64,000 bases of DNA from Polyporus tsugae (lineage: Eukaryota; Basidiomycota; Agaricomycetes; Polyporales; Polyporaceae), in the NCBI GenBank assembly GCA_024305745.1, contig JAHRBS010000011.1, positions 682,001 through 746,000 on the forward strand. Reading direction: 5' to 3'. Shown here piece by piece: positions 59,019 through 64,000 of the stretch (its first letter is position 1; each line of letters starts with the position of its first letter). The notes below the pieces were generated by a model. That model saw only the letters and a program-made list of their open reading frames with translations, had not been told where the DNA came from and did not search any database. A program made the translations under genes and the position numbers.

Positions 59019-59551
59019 TGTTGGACTTTGAGCTATTAGGGTATGGACTTATCCGGACACGAGGCTATGCAACCACATGGCGCTTAGCCAATGCTATGCA
59101 TCTTACTTACCATATTTAGGTTTCTCTCTCATACTATTGTTATAGAGGTCCAGAGACGTCTGGAATCTTCTTGGACAATCCATACTGCTCTAGAATAGTC
59201 TAGGTAGTTCTATGCTTACTCACTCTATGGTGCAATATTGCACAATCCTTTCCTCATTGTCTTACTCATGCATACATGTGACTTCTTTATTGCTTACTCA
59301 TGCACTTCCTACTGTAGTATATAAGGACTGCATTCTCTGCTCCTGCTCTTCAGTCGTTCACTCACTGACTGAAGAATAAGTACTATACATGCCTCTCTCT
59401 TACTTGTAGTTACTGACTTTACCTTAGTCTCTCTGTGTTTGACTTACAGGTACTTGGTAACTTACAATATAGTCGTTCACTCACTGACTGAAGATCTCCT
59501 TGTGTTTGACTTACAGTCGGAACCCTTGCCCTCACAGCCTCGAGTTCATCA
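59019..59551 (+). repeat. Right LTR
   Basis: 533 bp, matching 51856-52388. Differences seen: G/A in the GAGGTCC(G/A)GAGACG word, A/G in TCAGTC(A/G)TTCACT and G/T in TTGACT(G/T)ACAGT. Confidence 0.97.
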
Positions 59552-59556
59552 ATTTG
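59552..59556 (+). repeat. Right target-site duplication of the copia element, ATTTG
   Basis: Identical to 51851-51855. Confidence 0.95.
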
Positions 59557-59663
59557 CTTCACTTGCACTGACTTACATAGATGATAGAGGAGTACTTGCT
59601 CGTCGAGCGCAGGATGGGCGTTGCTGACTAATATTAGGTAGGCGAGTAAGATCATTGACAGGT

Positions 59664-59980
59664 CAATCCCAGTCAAAATTGACAAGTGTCCCAGCATTCC
59701 AGAACATGTGCCATCGTCCACGGTCGTGTGCTTATGCGCTGGCCATTTCTCATGACTGGGGACGATGGCACACGCCTCCTTGTGCGTTTCACGATAGGGA
59801 ATGACCGCCATATTTCGCATTTGATACAGTTGACAATAATACATTGTGTGCGACCATTCACCATCGTCCACGAACGTCTACGGTCCTCCGACCTCCCCAG
59901 ACACGACTGCGTGCGATTGCACATGATCCCGCACGATCCCGCCCTATCGCCCATCCCGTCCGCTACCCAACGCGCCCCCT
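59664..59980 (+). repeat. Dispersed repeat X, copy at the 3' side of gene pair 2
   Basis: It begins AATCCCAGTCAAAATTGACA and keeps the CCCAGCATTC word, later blocks such as ACGATGGCACACG, and the ending CCCATCCCGTCCGCTACCC, which parallels the copy at 43083-43450. Its end lies about 170 bp from the stop codon of A2. Confidence 0.75.
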
Positions 59981-60141
59981 ACCCAGCCCGCGCTCCCGCA
60001 GTCCTATCCACTCTGCCCCTGGTCTAAGCGCTATGTCCCCCCATGTTACGTGGACACTGTCACGGTGGTCGTGATGAGCATTGGGCCGCGAAGCGACCAT
60101 CATACCAATAATACTATTACATTACCTTCCGAGAGTCCACA

Positions 60142-62803
60142 TTATGCACCTGGGGCTCGCGCGGCCTTACAACGTTCCTTCTCGGCTTTGTTCCGGGCTT
60201 CATATTCCTGTTGAGCACGCCCCACACGTCAATGACTAAGATAGAGATTGGTTGCACTGTGACTCACCTGCTTGACCTCGCTATCAAGGCTTGTCCACGC
60301 CGCTTCGAACTCTTGCTTGAGGGTTTTGGAGACTGAGCGTTGCGAAAGGTAGTCCTTGAGGAAAAGATTCCTGGAGACACACATCACTCAATCAGTATGC
60401 CCATAGAACACAGGAACGAAAGCGGCTCACCTAGCTGAGAAGCTGTTGGGATTGTAGCGAGTAAACTTGAGTGGACCCTCGGCCGTCTGCACCATGCTCG
60501 TGGGCATCGAGGAGGGGGTGCTGCTTGAAGGTTGGGCATTGGATGCACTGCCAGATGGGGCTGTGGGCGATGGGGTTGGATTGGCTTCAGGCACTGGCTG
60601 GGGTAGCCGTAAAGTCGCCTTGGCTCTAGTGACGAAGAAAAATATGAGTGGATGCCGTGCAGGAGGCGAAAGACTCACAGTGGATTTATACGGGGCTACA
60701 GAAGAGTGGCATATGTAAGTAGTAGCATGTAAGCAGACAACGTAGTGCATGGTGGGTGCACGTACCTTGCGCGCGGCCTTCGCACTGCCAGTCGTTGCCG
60801 GCGTCGACTCAGAGGGAGTTGGCAAGGTTGACGACGTGCCCGGCACTGTGGATTCAGAGACAGATGGCGCTGTAGGAGGGCATTCAGCATGATCAGCCAG
60901 CACATTGAAGACCTGTTGCAGCGAGAGTGTGGTCGTGGAGAGCTCCAGAGGATCCTGCAACATGTTGGAGGCCTGCTGCAGTGATGATGTGGGTATGGAG
61001 ACATCCACGGAATCTTGCGAAGGGTCAGAGGACTGTTGCGTAGAGCGCGCGGTCTTCGAGACATCTGGTGGGTCCTGAGAAAGCGACACAGCTTCGGACC
61101 GGCTGTGGGATACTTGTTCTTGTGAGGGCACAGTCGTGGAGACCTCCGGACGGCCTTGAGATGACGATGGGGCTTTTGATGAGAGTGTGTCCGAGTCCGG
61201 AGCATCCTGAGTGAGATGGCAGTGAGACGAGAAGAGAAAGCAGTGGCAGAGTTGCGTGACAGCACCTTGGAGGCAAGGGGAGAGCGTTGTGGCGCCAACT
61301 CCACATTGGTGATTGTTGACGGTTGTCCCATGACTTGTGCTTCCTGCGACACACTACGTTCTGCGGCCTGGTGGCCTCGAGATTCCTGCTGAGTGTGAAC
61401 AATGATAAATTTAGCAGTAGTGTAAGTCATTGCGATAAGGATGATGACTTACCGGCTGCGGGTTACTAGCAAGTGGTGAGCTCGAGTCGGCAGCAGGGGC
61501 CTCAGAGGGACGGCGGGTCGGGGACCTGTCGAGGCGAGTGCGAGCACGCTTTGATGACTGTCGAGTCGACATGGACTGCAAATGTTGTTTTTCTGCAGTT
61601 GGAGCGGCCACCGTGACACCTGCGTTGTTGCTCGCAGCGGCAGGCATATGCTTGTGCGCCCAGTTAGGGTAATACTTCGTGGCAAGGGTTCTGACCTTCC
61701 AGAAGGCGAGGCCTTGCTTGAGGAAAGGGAACTGACGACACATTGCTTTGCGATGTGTCATGATCACATACTCGCCGGCGAGACCCCAGCGGAATGGCGC
61801 CCGGCCCTCTTCGAGCAGGGTATGGAACACAGTGTACTGACACTTCAAAATAGCCTGATAGGTGGACTGAGAAACAAGCGCACCATCCTCGTGCTCCAGA
61901 AACGTCCAGATCTTGTGGGGCCCTTGTTCGTCAATATGACCATCGGTCACGGCCACCTTCCATTCGTCTTCATTCCACCATTGGATCGCGTCAGCGCGAG
62001 GGGGCGGCGTAAGGCATTCATCATGCTCCGGATGAGACAGCGAGATGGTAGAACTGGATTGTGCAGATGCAGGAGGTGGACGGGTCGCCATAACAGCAAT
62101 GGTGTTATTGAGAAGCTTGATCTGCTCGCTGGGGATATGCGCTAGTCAATGGATCAAGGGAACGGGATTGGAAGGGAACTCACAAAAGGCGGTCACGTTC
62201 ATCTGTGCGGCTTTTGAGTTCGTTCTCCAATACAGCGAGACGGACAGTATCTTGGCTGCTCTTCAGACGATACTGGTTAAGGTGGGCTCGGAGAACCTGA
62301 TTCTCCTTGTACACTTGAATATATGTGGCATTCTGGTAACGAACGAGGGTGTCATGATCAGCGGTTTGAATATGCTGGGCCAGAAAAGCCAGAGACTTGC
62401 ATGCGAAATGATCAGCATCTGATCAAAAGTGGATACCTATATACATTGACTCACGAAGCTATTTGCAGGCTGACCTAGTGTCGGAGAGAGCGAAGCTGTG
62501 GATGAAATTGCTGGAGAGTTGCGAGTTGCGGAAGTGCTATAGGAAAGAAATGAGGGCTGGCCCAATGCTGTTTGGTGGCGAAACGGGGTCCCAAGGATAT
62601 CTGCATTGTCATTCTTAAACAGATTAGAGCACTGCTGCAAGTCAGCTGAATAACTACTGGGATGAACATACCAAGGAGAGGTTGACCTTGGACAACTCTA
62701 GTTCTGACGCATCTATGAAGTCCGGATCCTCCGAGACAGGAGGTAAAGCAATTCCGGGATTGCCAGGGGTTGTGCTGTTTGTTGTGAAATCAAATGAAGG
62801 CAT
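60142..62803 (-). CDS. HMG-box-like protein A2, paralogue of A1
   Basis: From ATG 62803 (MPSFDFTTNSTTPGNPG) the exon order follows A1: coiled coil (YQNATYIQVYKENQVLRAHL), central block (WWNEDEW, WTFLEHEDGAL, FPFLKQGLAFWKVRTLATKY), a Ser/Thr/Pro-rich part with degenerate repeats (SSLQQASNMLQDPLELS), the 17-nt microexon at 60695-60679, and the HMG-like end (RNLFLKDYLSQRSVSK, AAWTSLDSEVKQEYEARNKA). The last donor is GTGAGT. A 59-nt segment at 62454-62396 with canonical GTGAGT start and AG end must be spliced out, because it holds a stop; the matching A1 segment is open. The central block is about 70% identical to A1 by eye; the Ser-rich parts differ much more. Role in DNA binding is inferred, as for A1. 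Confidence 0.75.
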
Positions 62804-63213
62804 TCGAGATGTGAGACAGGGTGCCAGGCAGAGAATGAAGTGACCGAGAGTGTAAAGCTATAGAGTACAGGGGAAATTGCAATATGTCCGTGGGCTCCAG
62901 CTAATTAGCGATACAGAAGTCTAGTCCAGCGACTCAGAGTGGATTATAATGACAAGCTTAGAGTAAGAGGATATCTGCACATGGGTGTGGGTGCTGGTGG
63001 GTATATGCGTCGAAGAGAAGGGGGGAGATGATCCCGACAATCCGCCACAAGAGCAAACCCTAACCTTATAGGTCTTGGCAGGCTACTTGCCGTGCTGGAG
63101 CCGCAGCCGTCTTTCCTCGTCTCTACCATCTTGTTGGCTTTACCCTAGTCTCAACCATTCAGTGGGCTCTACGCTAGCTTTATTCTGATTCAGACCTCTC
63201 TGGGACTGGCATA
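62804..63213. promoter_or_regulatory. Shared divergent promoter of gene pair 2
   Basis: These 410 bp separate the starts of A2 and B2. The core from about 63034 matches copy 1, including CGACAATCCGCCACAAGA, AAACCCTAACC (63055-63065), CTTGGCAGGCT and CCTCGTCTCTACCAT. Conservation here is higher than in the flanks, as expected for a functional promoter or for a recent duplication. Confidence 0.6.
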
Positions 63214-64000
63214 ATGGCTTCGGAGGCAAGGTCATCTACTCTGGCAGATTCCAATGAAGATCTCGAGTCGGTGTCGCAGTACGTACCTTGCTCTATCTCG
63301 AGTTGCGGTGATCATTCTCAATCTCTCCTAGGTTTGTTGCTCGTAATGGATCCGATGTTCTACACTGGGCAAGCAATGTTGGTGCAGTTGCGGAGGCCGA
63401 ACGGAACAACAGCAACACTTCCTGTGTTGCAGTCGCTGAGAAGTCACTCCTACTGGCGCAAACTGCTGCGCAGGTCGCCTGGGGTCTCCGCAAACACCTG
63501 GACGCCTATGACGATCAGAACACAGACTTTGAGAAGATCCAGCTCGACCTTTTGCGCGCATTCCATGCGGTACTGGAGGCCATGCCATCAGAGACTTGTT
63601 CTGGGACGGGTATAACCTCCGAGTACATCTGCTATTAGCCTTGTGTTCAACCTCAATTTGTGCTGACCCATTCATCATGCCTGGGTGTGCAGGCTTCCTA
63701 CTGAGATAGAAGATCCAGTGGATGTCAGTGGCCCATACATACCCGACTCCCACCTCGACGTCTCTCCAGCACAGATCCTTGCGCCGCCTCCTGCTGTGCT
63801 CGGCGATATTGGCAAGTCTGAAGCTCGCTCTCACCATGTCTGCGAGGCTTTTTCTGGGGTTTCAGTGAACACCATCTACGATACACTTACTGAGTGCCTT
63901 GCTGATGCTCTTCTGGAACCTCTGGTTGCCCGAGTCACTGATAGGCTTCTGGTTGAGCTTCCGGAACGCTTGGTCGACCCACTTGGAGACCAACTCATCC
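63214..64000 (+). CDS. Protein B2, paralogue of B1, cut by the window edge
   Basis: Exons 63214-63278 and 63332-63622 and a partial exon from 63693 use the same splice positions and phases as B1. The protein starts MASEARSSTLADSNEDLESV, keeps VAVAEKSLLLAQTAAQVAW and the IEDPVDVSGPYIPDS motif, and continues with the Leu-rich helices (LTECLADALLEPLVARVTDR). In the shared part of exon 3 about four residues in five match B1 by eye. Exon 2 is three codons shorter than in B1, in the region just before its end. The 3' end lies outside the window. Confidence 0.75.

Larger units (their letters stand above)
51856..59551 (+). mobile_element. Ty1/copia LTR retrotransposon, 7,696 bp, full length but coding-defective
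   Basis: Two 533-bp LTRs (TG...CA) enclose a gag, a protease-integrase-reverse transcriptase-RNase H region in copia order, a primer binding site and a polypurine tract, all flanked by ATTTG. The LTRs differ at three positions by eye, so the insertion is young. gag has one in-frame TAG, pol has four in-frame stops and two catalytic motifs are altered. About 1.2 kb of extra sequence lies between gag and protease. This copy could only move with enzymes supplied in trans. Confidence 0.97.

Overview
The window looks like chromosomal DNA of a basidiomycete fungus, most likely an Agaricomycete. Genes are cut by many short spliceosomal introns (33 to about 85 nt, GTRNGT donors, YAG acceptors). The recognisable proteins are of agaricomycete type: a KDM3-like JmjC protein, an HlyB/MsbA-like half ABC transporter with eleven exons, a Tnp2-type transposase, a SWIM-finger MULE transposase and a Ty1/copia retrotransposon. 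There is no bacterial operon structure, no convincing tRNA or rRNA gene and no CRISPR array. Gene density is low and much of the window is accessory or repeat-derived. Coordinates of multi-exon genes were worked out by hand from splice sites and reading phase.

Layout. 0-7 kb: a partial C-terminus, a field of degenerate repeats, a small RING finger gene with three SUMO-interacting-like motifs (minus), and one or two unrecognised multi-exon genes (plus). 7-12.4 kb: an ambiguous block, a five-exon gene of unknown function (201 aa, minus) and the JmjC gene (minus). 12.9-13.4 kb: a 128-bp degenerate tandem repeat. 15.6-19.5 kb: a Tnp2-type transposase broken by stop codons. 20-26 kb: gene-poor, with a perfect 20-bp hairpin, a duplicated exon block, two purine microsatellites and a CTTTCC-rich repeat. 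26.3-29.2 kb: an intact ABC transporter (724 aa, one GC-AG intron). 30.2-31.2 kb: a decayed CWC22/MIF4G fragment. 32.8-36.5 kb: a MULE with 118/119-bp inverted repeats and a perfect 10-bp target duplication, sitting inside the reading frame of another gene. 48-50.4 kb: a gag-like gene split by a 260-bp insertion, then an RNase H1 N-terminal-domain (RHBD) gene with one internal TAG. 51.9-59.6 kb: a complete but coding-defective copia element with 533-bp LTRs and target duplication ATTTG.

The most unusual content is a duplicated, divergently transcribed two-gene cassette. One copy is at 43.1-47.8 kb and the other at 59.7-64.0 kb, the second cut by the window edge. In each copy a multi-exon protein (796 aa in copy 1) with a central WW-rich conserved block and an HMG-box-like C-terminus is transcribed away from a 305-aa helix-rich protein. 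They share an intergenic region of about 0.36-0.41 kb with a conserved core that includes an AAACCCTAACC box. Exon structure is conserved between copies, down to a 17-nt microexon. A dispersed repeat lies at the 3' side of both copies, and a third copy of that repeat lies alone at 42.0 kb. No known transposase is seen in the cassette. It may be a new kind of mobile or recombining gene pair, or an ordinary segmental duplication.

The mobile elements share a pattern: ends that look young (near-identical TIRs or LTRs) with coding regions full of stops and catalytic substitutions. Many of these changes could be C-to-T or G-to-A. This suggests methylation-linked decay, mobilisation in trans, or both.
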